Of a stretch of 21,070 nt of DNA, positions 8,885 through 20,760 are shown piece after piece. The translations under genes were made by a program, and so were the position numbers. Under the pieces are notes generated by a model. It saw nothing but the letters and a program-made list of their open reading frames with translations, did not search any database and was not told where the DNA came from. The stretch's first letter is position 1; the number at the start of each line of letters is the position of its first letter. The DNA comes from Hirudo medicinalis (lineage: Eukaryota; Annelida; Clitellata; Hirudinida; Hirudinidae), in the NCBI GenBank assembly GCA_011800805.1, contig MPNW01000812.1, positions 1 through 21,070 of the forward strand, given 5' to 3'.

Positions 8885-10672
8885 ATATTAATTGAGGATT
8901 TTGGCTGAGATTTTGCACTTATGTGAGTGTAGTTCAATGGATTCGAAAAATGCTACGCTTTATCTTTTTCTATCCGAAATTGTTAATGCAAAATGTCTCT
9001 TTTGGTTCTCGTGGATCATGAATAAAAATTAAAAATGCATAAATCGTAATCACTCTCGAGTAAACAACAAAAATTAAATTCTTAAATTAATTCCGAACAA
9101 AACTACCGGCAGTACTCGAGTAATTTTCCAGAAGTCAACAAGGTCATAAACAAGCCGCTTGTTTCCACCCACACAATCCTCCAATCATCTACCATTTCCA
9201 TAAACAGGTCACATGAAACGAAGATGGAGATTATGAAGGGACTTTACGCCTTTTATTCTAAATAGCGTTTTGTATTGCCAGATTTGTCAAAATAAATAGT
9301 AATTCAGGTCTAAAATTTGAACATAATAAAAACATATATTTTCGCTGAGAAAACACCATGCTATGAATATTGAGACTGCTGAAAATGTCATGTATTAGAG
9401 CCTACTGAAATTGAATTATTCTACTCAGTTAACTTTGTAATTTGAAATAAAATAAAATAAATAGATTTAAAACAAGCCGCTCATTTATTAATGTTTATTC
9501 TCACAATTAGTGGAAATGCCTGAAATTGACAAATTACATAAAGCTTTAATAATATCTTTCATTTATTATGGATCATTAAATATTCAAATGTCTTAACAAA
9601 CGTTGGAAGTAATTTTAAAACTAATCCCCAATGAATGAACTTCACAAAACAAATGTTCCCATTTAAGCTATGTAAAAATTAACTGGCCATATTTTAGAGG
9701 CCATTGCGTAACCTGTTCGAATCATCCAGGGAACTATAAAGGCTGACATTCAGTGGCGTGACTGATTGAAATCGATGTCTGAGCAACGAAATGAAATAAA
9801 TCGGCCATTTCTGTTGATGTTTCTATGGTGTTGGTTCCAAACAACGAATGCAACGCGACAAGTGCAAGAAACACGGACTTCCGTAATTTCCAGCGGCCGT
9901 AAATTGGCTAATAAATGGCATTTGTGTCTCGTACTTTCACAAGGAATAAGTTGTCCAGACGCCCATCCTACTTGGCGCCGGATCGTTTCCTCCATTGTTC
10001 AATTCTTGAGGATTCTCGTGCGATGATTGAGTTACTTTCGACGACTATAAACACAATTTGGAGTCCTAGTAAGCATAAACAATATGAAATGCACCGTCGT
10101 TTCTTGTTTAAGATTTCTCCAAGTTTCATTAGTTTAATAGGTGGTTAAATCAAATGTTCTAAGATGATATGAACGTCAAAAGCCAGGTCTCTGTCCGATA
10201 CGGCAGCATTATAACTTCTCACGTTATGTCACTCATGCCCCATTTCATTCATCTGAAATGCACCTGGATGGACGCACGGATGCTTACGCGGAACGCGGCA
10301 GTCCCGAGAGTTTCGTGTTAGAAACGAATTTGCATGTCATTATCGTAATAATTATGGGCGGAGACGTAAACAGACGTCTGAGGCGAATAATTCACTTTCC
10401 TCCAATCAACTCTTTTGCAGCTGATTTCTCCTTGACATCTCAAGATGGTCTACTCATCATCTGAGCCAAAAAGGAAACTTATTCAAATCAAAATAACCAA
10501 TGTTTGTTTCTTCAGTTTTTAATACTTTGATCATTGTCATTCATCATTAAACCCACAACATCAACAACAACATTGCAAATCCAATTATATCATTAGGACA
10601 AATCTAGATATTTCCAGCTAGCTGAAGCTGAAGGTCGTTTTCTGTTTGCAAAGAGTCGCATGGATCTTGCTG
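8885..10672. other. Convergent intergenic region between KLF and POLR1C
   Basis: About 1.8 kb with no supported gene. Sequence is AT-rich to about 9700, then GC and CpG content rises between about 9730 and 10450. Short open frames on both strands (9750-9995, 9766-10026, 9915-10148, 10258-10464) resemble nothing known and overlap each other. ATTAAA on the minus strand (plus 10518-10523) could be the POLR1C polyadenylation signal, about 150 bases after its stop. Confidence 0.55.
10328..10361. promoter_or_regulatory. Cluster of octamer, homeodomain-like and GC-box words
   Basis: Within 34 bases lie ATTTGCAT (10328-10335, a POU octamer core), TAATAATTAT (10346-10355, homeodomain-like cores) and GGGCGG (10356-10361, Sp/KLF-type GC box). 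The patch is CpG-richer than its surroundings. This is motif reading only. Confidence 0.3.
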
Positions 10673-13329
10673 TCAGATGTCAGTCAAAGCTTCGAGCAAG
10701 GACTTCCAACCATCTCGAACAATTCTTATGCCCTCCGAAATTGTGTCCTTTGTTGGCATGCAACCACTCCCTTCCAACGTGACTGGATGTATTATGATTA
10801 AATAGTGAACAAAAATAAAATTAATTTCATTTTTAAGTCAGTAGTATTCTTTAAATAAATAAAAACAAAACTGGAAATGAACTAACATATGTAGTTGTTC
10901 TTGTCGAGTGAAATTGTGACCAGGTTTTTAAGTTCCGGATCCCTCAAAATCTTCCAGTGGTCGTTGAATGCCGCGAGATTTACGACGAATGCCGTATCCA
11001 CTCCTAAAATTAAATCAACAACTCGGGTCTTGTGATCCATGCATCGAGAAACTCAATAAAACATTAATGATCGTAGCAGCGATTAATTAAAGATATTCAG
11101 TTGAATAGATTCAACGGAAACATTAAAGACATTGTATCAATTCCAATAGCAACATTGGGATATTTGTCACCGACCATTCACATCCCTCACTTGGACTCCA
11201 TCACCGTACATGGACTTCAACCTGTGCGCAATCTCTCCCCGAGCAGGGCAGTAAATTCTATGATTTTTGCTGGTTTGATATTCACAGGTGCTGTGGAAAA
11301 CAATTCAAAAGTAGATAATGTTCTTCAATGTGTGTGATCAATTATTTATGTTTTTACAAAAATATGTTCTGAAAATTACCAGCAGGACTGAACTTGGCAT
11401 GCTCCTTTCCACATCCCTTTAGGCAGAAAACCTTCAAATCTATTTCCTGTTCAGTTTGAATTGAATAATCTCAGCTCAAAATCATTTCTTTTAAATTATT
11501 TAAAATACATTTATTTGTCATTCGTTTAACCACTTCATATTCTCCTACAATGCATTAAATACAGACATTTAATAGCTGTATTATATTTAATATTTAATTA
11601 AAGAAATATAATATCTGTATCCAGATGCTAAAGAAACAGTCAAGCAGCATCATGTCTGCAATCCAACTGCTTGGAGTTAAGAGCAGCATGCAACAGTTCA
11701 CAGCACGTCATTTCATAGATCTTTTGATTCCTCGAATTTATTCAACACCTCTTACCTGTCCAGGATTCAATTTGGCAATCAGAATGTCCGGATGGACTGG
11801 AGCGGGAACTTCGTCGCCCTTTGAAAAATTTCAATTAATCCAATAACAATCCTTGCCAAGGAGATTATTTATTCATTTCGACTGCATTAATTCGAGCTGT
11901 CGACCATTCAAGCTAATTGATGACGTGTTGAATATCCGTTAGCATTTACATAATAAGAAATATCATGATAATAATAACAACGATGACTGGATTTAGTCAA
12001 GTACGTGCTCACAATAAATTTCTGGTGTCCAACGGGAATCCACTTGAGATCTTTGGAATAAACTGTAAAGAATGAGTGGCGATGAGTTCACATATCATTT
12101 AATCGTGGAAGCTGCATCAGGTTTCAATTAAAATCAGCCGAAAATAATATTATTATGTCTAACAACACCAGTACATGATATGTTATTATATTAACATAGG
12201 TAGTAATTACATAATAATATTGGATATTACAATAGGAATAGGATAGCATTATAATAACGATGATCATGTAAGTATGAATGCTAGTTGTTATTTACTGACC
12301 ACTCATGCGTTCTGATCCAGATGGACATTTCACCTTCAAGGTAAAGGCAACACAGTTCTTCTCCGTCAGAGGATCAGAGTCTAAAAAGAATTTTCTTTTA
12401 AATAAATGAAAGAAATTGTATTACTGGCAATTATCCACATCCTAATTAAAAATAACAATCATCATCACATTACGAATGATTAATTTATGCTCCAATAAAA
12501 AGTAATGAGAAAGTATGTAATATCAAAGCTTAATGATCGACAGGCTTATTAGTAGAGAAAATGATTATGTTAATTTCATATTGAGAAGTTCAAACCATGA
12601 GTTCTGAAATCGAACTTTTCAGGGTCAACCTTGATGGGTATTTGACCCAACCTGTGTGACAGCATTTCATCGAAAACTATAGAAGTGTTGTTGCCAATTT
12701 CGATCCTGTCGATGGCCATGGTTGGAACCTGTGTTTGTTGTTCATTTAATCAAAAGATTATAATGCAAAACTATTTTAAATGGTGTTTATATAAACCTCA
12801 GCCATGACACTTCTTCTGATTGAATTTGTAAAGCAAGTCGGAACTCCTCTGATGCAGAATTCGATTTCATCTCTTGTTAATGTTTTCATTTCTATTGAAC
12901 ACTCCTGTAGAAATATGTTTGCATAATGAATGCAATGGTTAAGAAAAGCATCTCTATTATAAATGGCCACACTTTAATTTAACAATTATGATATACCAAG
13001 CTATAAGGTCAATCTAAGTGAAAATCTTTCATTAGATACTTTCAACAAAATTCAAGTATTTTTTTTAAATAAATTGATTGAAATGTCAGGTCACCTCAAG
13101 ATAATTTTCATAGTTGAGCTTTTTTGGAACCTAGAACATCAATTATTCAATATTTTTATATTAGGTCACCGTTTTGGTGGATTGTGCTATTACAAAATTA
13201 ATTCCCTTAAAACGCAAACAAGCACTCGTCTTTATTGATGTAATAAAATTAGGAATGCCTTTTTTTTACCGCATGAGTTGAATCTTCTTGAATTAAAACA
13301 CGACCGCCGTTCAAGTCTGTTGACCCCAT
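10673..13329 (-). CDS. POLR1C: DNA-directed RNA polymerases I and III subunit RPAC1 (AC40), eleven exons
   Basis: Alpha-like subunit that pairs with RPAC2 to nucleate polymerases I and III in the nucleus. Exons in gene order: 13329-13270, 13130-13095, 12904-12797, 12728-12596, 12380-12300, 12062-12013, 11818-11756, 11446-11380, 11290-11175, 11003-10887, 10782-10673. Recognised blocks: NSIRR then [105 protein letters not shown] and FTLEGSG. Each aligns in order with eukaryotic RPAC1; WIPVGHQ and VHPDIL favour RPAC1 over RPB3. Length would be about 313 aa against about 346 in human. All phases agree except between exons 8 and 9: exon 8 leaves one base, exon 9 as homology reads it needs two, so one base is missing; the other frame stops after about 24 residues. 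The ATG and short exons 1-2 rest on phase and weak similarity. Confidence 0.92.
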
Positions 13330-14320
13330 TAAAAAATACAATTCTGAAATACCCTTGTGTTATTTGTTCTACTAAATGTGCGCTATATATTGATTTTGTT
13401 TTGTTTACTTCTATTAATAGAAGTATTATATATCGCCCATAAGTTACGAAAATATAAAGAAAAACCTTAAAACTTGTAATTTAAAATTAAATTTAAACTT
13501 TATCAATATTTAAAAATAAAATAATAAATTTTTTAATTAAAATTTAAGTTCTTGAAAAATTAAATTTGTCTTGAACAGACAACCACCCAGCCAATGCAGC
13601 GACATTAAGTGATGTCTTTTTCTTTATTTTTTGCGATGCGAAACCCTACCGATTGATTTCTTAATCATTAAAATTGTAATTAATAACAATTAGATATATA
13701 GTCATTCCGTAGGAAGTGGTAATGCTTAACGTCGGACTAAAAAGCAAATTATGACATTTGTTTTATGACTGAATTCATTTCAGAATTTATTGGTATTTTC
13801 ATTGGATCCATTTTATATTACTGGGAATCGAAGATGCGCGAACGCATCTGGTTACCCTAATTTTTCTAGGAGCTTTTGAATAAGTTTTTTCAAAGACTAC
13901 TCTCGATCCTTATAGACTAGCCACTCGTAAATTTTCACTAAAATTTTTAACCAATTTACTCATTTCAAGAAAACAACCCTGGTCCTGGTTCCGGATAAAT
14001 AACTCCTGTGAAGAACCAATCGTGTCGTAAATTTTAAGACAGCACACTTTGGTAGCAACAACCTCAGAAACTCAATCTCCATGAATCAATCTTTCAAGAA
14101 CAAAATGCAATTGATTCCACGATTAAAAGTTATGACATTCAAGAGTTGATCGCATTTAAAGACATACAAAATGACGAAAATAATAACCAACATGGAAATC
14201 AAAATGGTCTATTTTAATAGTTAAAACCACCTACTCAGTTAGAGCGTCATCAAAAATTCAACCTCCGTCGGATTTACAATTTAAGCCGAAACAAATCAGA
14301 AATTACTTAGCATTCTTGTT
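13330..14320. other. Spacer between SLC26 3' end and POLR1C start
   Basis: About 1 kb of AT-rich DNA with no coding exon. On the minus strand it carries the SLC26 3' flank (an AATAAA near 13786-13791 is a possible polyadenylation signal) and, close to POLR1C, a perfect palindrome and TATATAATA words that may belong to its promoter. Confidence 0.55.
13406..13425. promoter_or_regulatory. 20-bp perfect palindrome upstream of POLR1C
   Basis: TACTTCTATTAATAGAAGTA is self-complementary over all 20 bases. It lies about 77 bases upstream of the POLR1C ATG and is flanked by imperfect inverted words (GCGCTATATAT and ATATATCGCCC). A factor-binding dyad in the promoter is possible. Confidence 0.4.
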
Positions 14321-17300
14321 CTAGAAGGTCACAACTTGACCAGTGCAAAAAGCATGGGCATCGACTATGGACGGATACAATGGTACGGCTTTTTCCCACT
14401 GGGGCCCCGATAGCCCAGAAACCACTCCACTTGCTTCCAACCGTTTTCTGGTTTTTTCCGGGCAGCAACAAATCGAAACCGAAATGTTGTTATCGTCAAG
14501 TTTTTTGATGGCACACTTAAGGGCATTAAGACCCGTTATGTCCACGTCAGAAATTCTAGAAAAATCTAAGATCACGTGCATGATTTGATTTCCCAGCGGA
14601 ACTTTCACTTCACTTAGCGCAGGCTGATTCGTTCCTTCTGTATTGCCGGAAGTAGCATTCCCTTTGAAAGACTTCAGAGCAACTTTCTCATTCACTGGCT
14701 TTTCATCAACTGTGATGCGGTAACAGCATTTGACATTCCGCTTTTTCTTTGTATTTTTGTCATCAGGGACTGCAGAAACAATCTTATTTAAGTCCGACTT
14801 CAACACGCAATTGAAAAGAGTGTTCTTGAAGCTCTCAGCATTGACAAAATAAAGAGAACATTCGAAGCGAAATATGGCCACGTTGCATCCTAATTCGCCC
14901 TCGATTGCCTTCTTTTCCGATCCACTTGTCATGAAAGGAGTGAACACACATTTAGATATATCACCATCGTTGTTGTTGTTGGTTCCATCGATAGTTCGAA
15001 TATCGTTTCTGCTGACGTAGATCTCCGTACTTCCTGCCCTTTTCAGAAGTCTACCTTTGGCACCCTTGTTGCCGAACAGAATCACTAACCCGCTAGCCAG
15101 TATCCCTAGGAGCAGTCCAGCTCCAACATCCACACACACCGTCGTCAAGAAGCAAAGTATCCATACAAGACAGTCGCCTTTCGAAACTCTCCTAAGTGGA
15201 ATAAAATCGACGAACTCCGTTACGATCAAAGGCAACATGGCGGCACTGACAACACTTCCAAGTACGCAAATTGGAAGGGCAGAAAACAGGGAGCCAGCCA
15301 GAATTACGACGACAAAGGGTAGTATGGTCGAAATGAGGCCGGAAAGTCTTGATTTGCAGCCACAAGATTCAAGCACTAGGGTACGGGGTGGCGCCTAATA
15401 ACACAGACATCACATTCAACTAAACACAGACTGTTACTTAAAAGAGATTAAAATAATGATTCAATTAAAATTGCTATACCTGCGTTGAAGCAATGCATCC
15501 AAAGAATGAACAAAACCCATTGACCAGTCCAGAAGCAAGAAGTTCATGATTCGAGTCGACTTCGTAATTGTGTCTTTCGGCCATCAACTTGCCCATAGTT
15601 ATAGCCAGAGCAAACCCGATGATGGCCATCGGCACTGCTTCGCTCAGAAGCATTGCCAGAGTTCCGAAAAAACTGGAATCTTCGTCCACCATTAGGAAGA
15701 TGGAAGGAAGCATTGGGGTAGGAAATCCCGTTGGAATTGATCCTGTAACCTGAATATGAGGCAGCGATGTTTTTAGGAAGGTGTGTCGGTCATCATTTAC
15801 AATCGCTGACGTGCTTTGCAACCAAAATAACTAATATGGTCCTTTATTTTATTGCGGAAATGATAAACGTATCTCTTAAACAGAATTTGTTTTATTCTCT
15901 TCACATAAAGTGCCTCTAAAATACTTGGCGTAGGAATCCAGAGGCTCATGGCTCGAATTGTGTTTGTAAACAAAGACGTTTGAACCATCAAAACGAAAAA
16001 CATGGCTTCAAATGCATCTCTTAAAATATTTGCCTTCCGTTTAAATATTTTAATGGTTTCATCATATTTATGTTTTGATTTGATTACCATATTTGTATTA
16101 ATTGCTTATTTTGCTCGACAAATTAATGTGAACTGTTACGGCTCGTTGAGCAAAAGATTTAAACGAATTATAACCAGTATTAACCACTAGATATCAGAAA
16201 AACAAATTCAAAAACCGATTGTCAATAAATAAAAGATTCAAAATGACAATAGTTTGATACAAAAGGCCATTTCAATAAGCACGACACTCTTGACATCCTA
16301 ACAACCAAATGGCACCGATTCAGACTGCCTCGTAAATCTAAAGCTTGTTCATAATTTTATGAAAAATATCTTTAAACTTAAAACAATAAGCAGTTGAATT
16401 GAATTAACTCTTTTTGTATGCATAGCGAAGCCGGTCCTGGCTATGAAATAAATGTAAAGCCAAAGCCTGCCAATAATACGATATTTATGTAAACATTCCG
16501 GAACCATTTTACGGCCTCTTAAATTTTTATTCTAAATGTTACCACTTACTCGCATGTTGAACAGATTGTTGAATGCGGCAAAGTACGATACCACAGTTGC
16601 TACTACCACAACAATCAGTTCTGCTGGTATCGGGAATTTCAACTTGTGAGCCAATTTACGATTGATGACTTCTTTCATGAGCAGGAGAAACATCATGCAG
16701 ACGATTGACATGACGAGGGCAGCCATGTTTGTCTGGAAAACCTTACTTCCGATCCTGTAGATGTTGATCGGAAGTTGAAATGCTCCCGAGGCTCTTTTTA
16801 CTTTGAATCCAAGTTGAAACGGTATCTTCAACGTAACACAGAAATTATTTGGCTTTGTTTTGAAAAATATACTAAGATGCATTTACTACTTAAAGATATC
16901 TGCATAAAATTCTTGATCACCTGGTTGATTACTATGTGTACGGCTGCGCCGGCCGTGAAGCTTTTGACGAAGGGCAATGACATGAAGGTTGATACGACCC
17001 CCAATTTCAGGGCCGACATGAAGATCTGGAGCAGACCAACGGTCAGCGTCAAGAGGGTAGCAGCGTTCACCCTAAGTTGGTCGTTGGAATACACTGGAGG
17101 CGATGGATGGTTTTGCAAATCTCGAATGGATTCCAAATGAGGAGGTGTTTCTGAGCTTAATCGTAAATTAAACGAACGAAATTAACTAGTTAATTATTAG
17201 GCTAATTAATTATAAAAATATAATAATAACATACATATATTATAATAAATTCATACAACAAGCTAACTGTTACATTTTTATTATTTTATCCTTTACTTGT

Positions 17301-18170
17301 AAGTTTACAAGTTTACGATGATATGCAACTAATTGATCCTGCATCATTCAATCAATCGATCACTCACGCGAACGGATCACGATCACTCGAATTCCAAGCA
17401 TCCAAAGTTCCACTCCGAATCGCCTGAATGGAATTATTCCCTTCGACTGTTCCATTTCCGGCAAACATGACGTCATACTCCTGTTTGTTTACGAACGACC
17501 CAACCATGAGTGCCAATACTGCCATAGTACCATAGGATAGGTGTCTGGAAGTGCCGAATATGTAATAAATCCATCCAGGAAGGAAGGATGTGTAGAGACC
17601 AAATACAGGAGGAACACCTTAATGCAAATTATGTTAATAACGTTATGTTTAATGAATTATTAATAATGTAGTAATAAAATAGTTTACATGAAATGCTTTA
17701 ACAAAATATAAATACACGATGTAATTAAATAAATAAATGCTTTATAATAATAATATCGACAAATAAATACAATGTCCTCACCTGCCAGTAAGGCAAATCC
17801 CAGACCTTGCGGCAGATGTATGACCCCTGCACTGAACCCAGCAATGATATCATATAGTATGCACTTCTTCCAGTCGTAAGTTTTCCAGTGCTCAATCACA
17901 GGAAAAATTCCTTAAGATAAAAAGAGGGCGTCAGAAAATAACAGGTGGTCCTCATGACTTTTACTAACCAGAAATGGAGTTCTGAACTTTCTCTTTAGTG
18001 CAGTGTTTCTTGAAAAACCTGGAGCAACAATTTTCCTCCGATTTCGTCCTTGCATTCTCTCCTGGAATCTTTTCGTCGAAGAACCTCCGATCGAAATCGG
18101 ACTGCCTGTAGACTGGTCTGTCGATGGCAATGCGAGTTGGTCTTTCGTCTAAATCGCTTTTGCATTCCAT
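14321..18170 (-). CDS. SLC26: SLC26-family anion transporter with STAS domain, seven exons
   Basis: Membrane anion exchanger or channel (sulfate, chloride, bicarbonate or oxalate in the family). Exons in gene order: 18170-17969, 17910-17782, 17617-17368, 17155-16921, 16825-16550, 15749-15480, 15394-14321; phases 1, 1, 2, 0, 0, 0 agree, giving 811 aa. N terminus has the family motif RPVYRQSDF (about 19-27). The SLC26 signature is at about 90-145: [49 protein letters not shown]. An extracellular loop has sequons NGT (165) and NNS (171). Core helices follow, including [26 protein letters not shown] and LPICVLGS. The cytosolic STAS domain spans about 570-790 ([38 protein letters not shown] at 726 onward), with a Lys-rich insert. 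Odd: the binding-site serine before the conserved Arg (R458) is Pro457. Closest to the A5/A6 group, not certain. The exon 4 donor GTGATC is weak; the resulting 95-bp intron keeps alignment. Confidence 0.96.
15750..16549 (-). other. Long SLC26 intron 5 (800 bp)
   Basis: Bounded by /GTAAGT (exon 5 donor) and TATTCAG/ (exon 6 acceptor) on the minus strand. It contains a 97-codon minus-strand frame (15797-16090) with Met/Ile/Lys-rich composition. Joining it would break the conserved sequence across exons 5 and 6 ([12 protein letters not shown]), so it is treated as intron. Confidence 0.75.
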
Positions 18171-18888
18171 TTTATGTGGAACACCTTATGAATTTCGGTT
18201 GTAAAATGTTATTCAGTCCTGTGTCGAGGGAGATAAATACACTTATGTTCGAACGCTAATGAGGTGTCGTTAACAAGATGAAGCTAAGGTATCTTGTTTT
18301 GATTCCGTCATCTGATATCTGAATGGCCTCTATTGCTCACGGGTCCAGAAAATTGTTCGCTAAAGAGCTGTCCATTCAACGATTATAATCAAGAAAGTGG
18401 CGCCTATTGAAATTGAGGATGAATGGTAAATTTTGAAGTTATAAATCAAATTTGCAGAAGACATCAAGAATGAAATGCAGTTGCGGGTCATTGGAACCGG
18501 TTCGATCAGGAGTTTCGTGTGCTCCAACCGATGGAATCCAACCTCAAAATAAAAAATTTCCTCGCTAAACAGTTTGATATTCATTTTTTAACAAATTTTC
18601 ATTTTGAAATTACGCTTAATTTTTAAAAAATTATTCTAGCATGTTAATTTCACGATTGATGGATATAAAATAAGAAATTGGATTGCAAATTAATAAATGT
18701 ATAATTCTAGGAAGGACGCCGTAAGCTTACTGGTCTCAATTTATGGACTCGAGTTTTGTGCCTCGAGGTTACGATTTTTAATTACATTCCACTTTGAATT
18801 CCTTGAGCACCTGATTGTTGTGTTTAAGCATTTCGCTTGTAGCTTGATATTATGATTTATATATAATATAATTAAGATATAATTCAAG

Positions 18889-18909
18889 ATTCACATAGTC
18901 TATGTGAAT
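18889..18909. repeat. Perfect inverted repeat, 10-bp arms with 1-bp spacer
   Basis: ATTCACATAG, T, CTATGTGAAT. It lies about 720 bases upstream of the SLC26 start codon on the minus strand. It could be a regulatory dyad or chance in AT-rich DNA. Confidence 0.5.
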
Positions 18910-19577
18910 TTACAAATATTAACCCTTTCGAGTTTCAAGTGAATGTAGCTCAGGTAGTCTTCAATCTGCTACTAAAATTTAAAACTTTGAATGCGTGAAT
19001 ACTCTTAGTGGTTTTACTAAAACTAAAAACGTAATATTAATAAAAATGCAAAAGTTCAAAATTAAATCGGCATGCTATAGAATTTGTTATTTGATTATAA
19101 TTTTATTACATTAAAAATGCATTGTTATACATATTTAAAACTTCATTAAATTGAAGTCTTCAGAAATTTTAAAACGACTAGCCATCAACCGATTTTAGCA
19201 TCTTCGATAGTACCTGAATAGCTTCGCTAAAAGCAGAAAGATTTCGAAAGTGCTCTCAATTTAAAAGCAACTGACAATGAGTAAGCAAGTGGAATTAAAG
19301 CAACTTTCTTATCATCTAAAAATGATTCATGATTACAAAAACATAACTTGATTTTTAAAATACTTGTCAACCTTAGGCAGCTCCTCTAGACTAAAGATAT
19401 CAACTCTGAGAGACAACCTTTTGAAAGCCGCTGTCCTAAATTTTGAACTCATTTTTCTCAATTGGGATCGGTTTCGAGGATATGGTATGGATATGATATG
19501 GATTTTTTTCTAATACTTGACCGATTTTCTGCGTTATGTATCTGAAATGAAAGTGAAAGCACTACAAACACCTAGCT

Positions 19578-19594
19578 ATTTATAAAGCGCCGCT
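19578..19594 (-). repeat. Inverted copy of the 17-nt word at 8799
   Basis: On the plus strand ATTTATAAAGCGCCGCT. It is followed by TCCCAAGTTTGGTACAAG, which may be more of the same dispersed element. No flanking duplication was recognised. Confidence 0.5.
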
Positions 19595-20041
19595 TCCCAA
19601 GTTTGGTACAAGTTGGGGGCACTAAGAATAAAGAATGCTGCTTTTTAAATCTTTGAACTAACATGCACAATTTTTAAAAATTGATGGGAGCCTTTGATTG
19701 CGACACCAGCATCGAGTTTTGCGGGAGAGGGCGATAAAGTCAGATCAATTTCTCAAAACTTTCTCTTTCGACTTCGAGTCTAACATTAGTTCAAACATCT
19801 CCTCATTGATCTTCAAAATCAAGTACCTGCACTAATTGAGACCATAGTTGTACTCTATTTTCTCATAAGTTTAATGCAGACGATTAAATGTCGAGTTAAT
19901 GATATCTAGAATGCAAACAATTATAATGCTTCAAATATGTATGTAATAAAAATTCGTGAGGCATGTTTAACTATTGCAAAAAACCTCATCATTTTGATTT
20001 TGATAACTTATCATAGCTCATTCTTCTCATAACAGCTCTAA

Positions 20042-20344
20042 AGAAAGACATTCACTTGCCACCAAACCTATTCGAAGACATCCAATCAACAGGAAGTGAA
20101 ATTGGATGGCCAGATTCCAGATCGATTCTTGAGGCCCTGTCTTGCCTTTAGGGATGCCCTCAATTGGGTGAATGTTGACCTGTTACTAGGGTATTATGAG
20201 GTTAAGGATTTGGTGAAGATTAAGAAATCTCGTCTTCCACTCAAGAAATTTTCTGTTCGTGTTCATCGTGTGACTTCAAAGTTGATGAGAGTTGTCTGGC
20301 GTGGAAATGAACAATCAGAAATTGGGCGTCCTGTTCTGCCGTAG
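20042..20344 (+). other. Unassigned open frame of about 100 codons
   Basis: The frame opens after TAA at 20039 and closes with TAG at 20342-20344. Its latter part reads LNWVNVDLLLGYYEVKDLV, KIKKSRLPLKKFSVRVHRV and LMRVVWRGNEQSEIGRP, which has protein-like composition and is richer in GC than the flanks. The only early start is GTG at 20096; no ATG starts the frame. ATAACAG at about 20029-20035 could be a splice acceptor. Exon of an unseen gene or a decayed transposon fragment are both possible. I do not recognise the family. Confidence 0.3.
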
Positions 20345-20387
20345 GAGAATCATCAAGAATAAATCGGACAATATGTGATATCAACAT

Positions 20388-20760
20388 CAGAAAGAATAAT
20401 AATAATTATTATAATATAATATATAATAATAATGATTTAGATTGAATTATTATAATGAATTATAATAATTGTTATATATATATATTGTTAATTATTATTA
20501 TATATTATATTATTTTTATTATATTACATTATTTATATGATATTATTTATTTTTATTTATAATAATAATGAATGATATTAATAATAATAAATATCATCTT
20601 TGGTTATTATTACAATTATTAAATAATTATTATTGATTATTAATATATATTATTAATATTAATTATACAATATTAATATCAATTGTAAATATAATAAATA
20701 ATAGATATAATAAAAATAATGATAATTATAATAATAATAATAACAATAGTAACAATCCAA
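20388..20760. repeat. Long AT-only ATT/TAA array
   Basis: Over 370 bases of ATT, TAA and TATA words on both orientations with very few G or C bases. Likely merged microsatellites able to fold back on themselves. Confidence 0.9.

Larger units (their letters stand above)
18171..20041. other. Upstream region of the SLC26 gene
   Basis: No supported exon. Contains the palindrome at 18889-18909 and the repeated word at 19578-19594. Short frames such as 18050-18259 and 18360-18584 lack family resemblance. The SLC26 promoter probably lies near the low-coordinate end, but no clear TATA or initiator is assigned. Confidence 0.5.

Noticed and set aside
9750..10148. Overlapping open frames on both strands between KLF and POLR1C
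   Set aside because: No recognisable domain, no splice consistency and mutual overlap; the raised GC content alone can explain their length.
15797..16090. 97-codon frame inside SLC26 intron 5
   Set aside because: Including it would interrupt the conserved join between NMR and VTGSIPTGF; both flanking splice sites are good.
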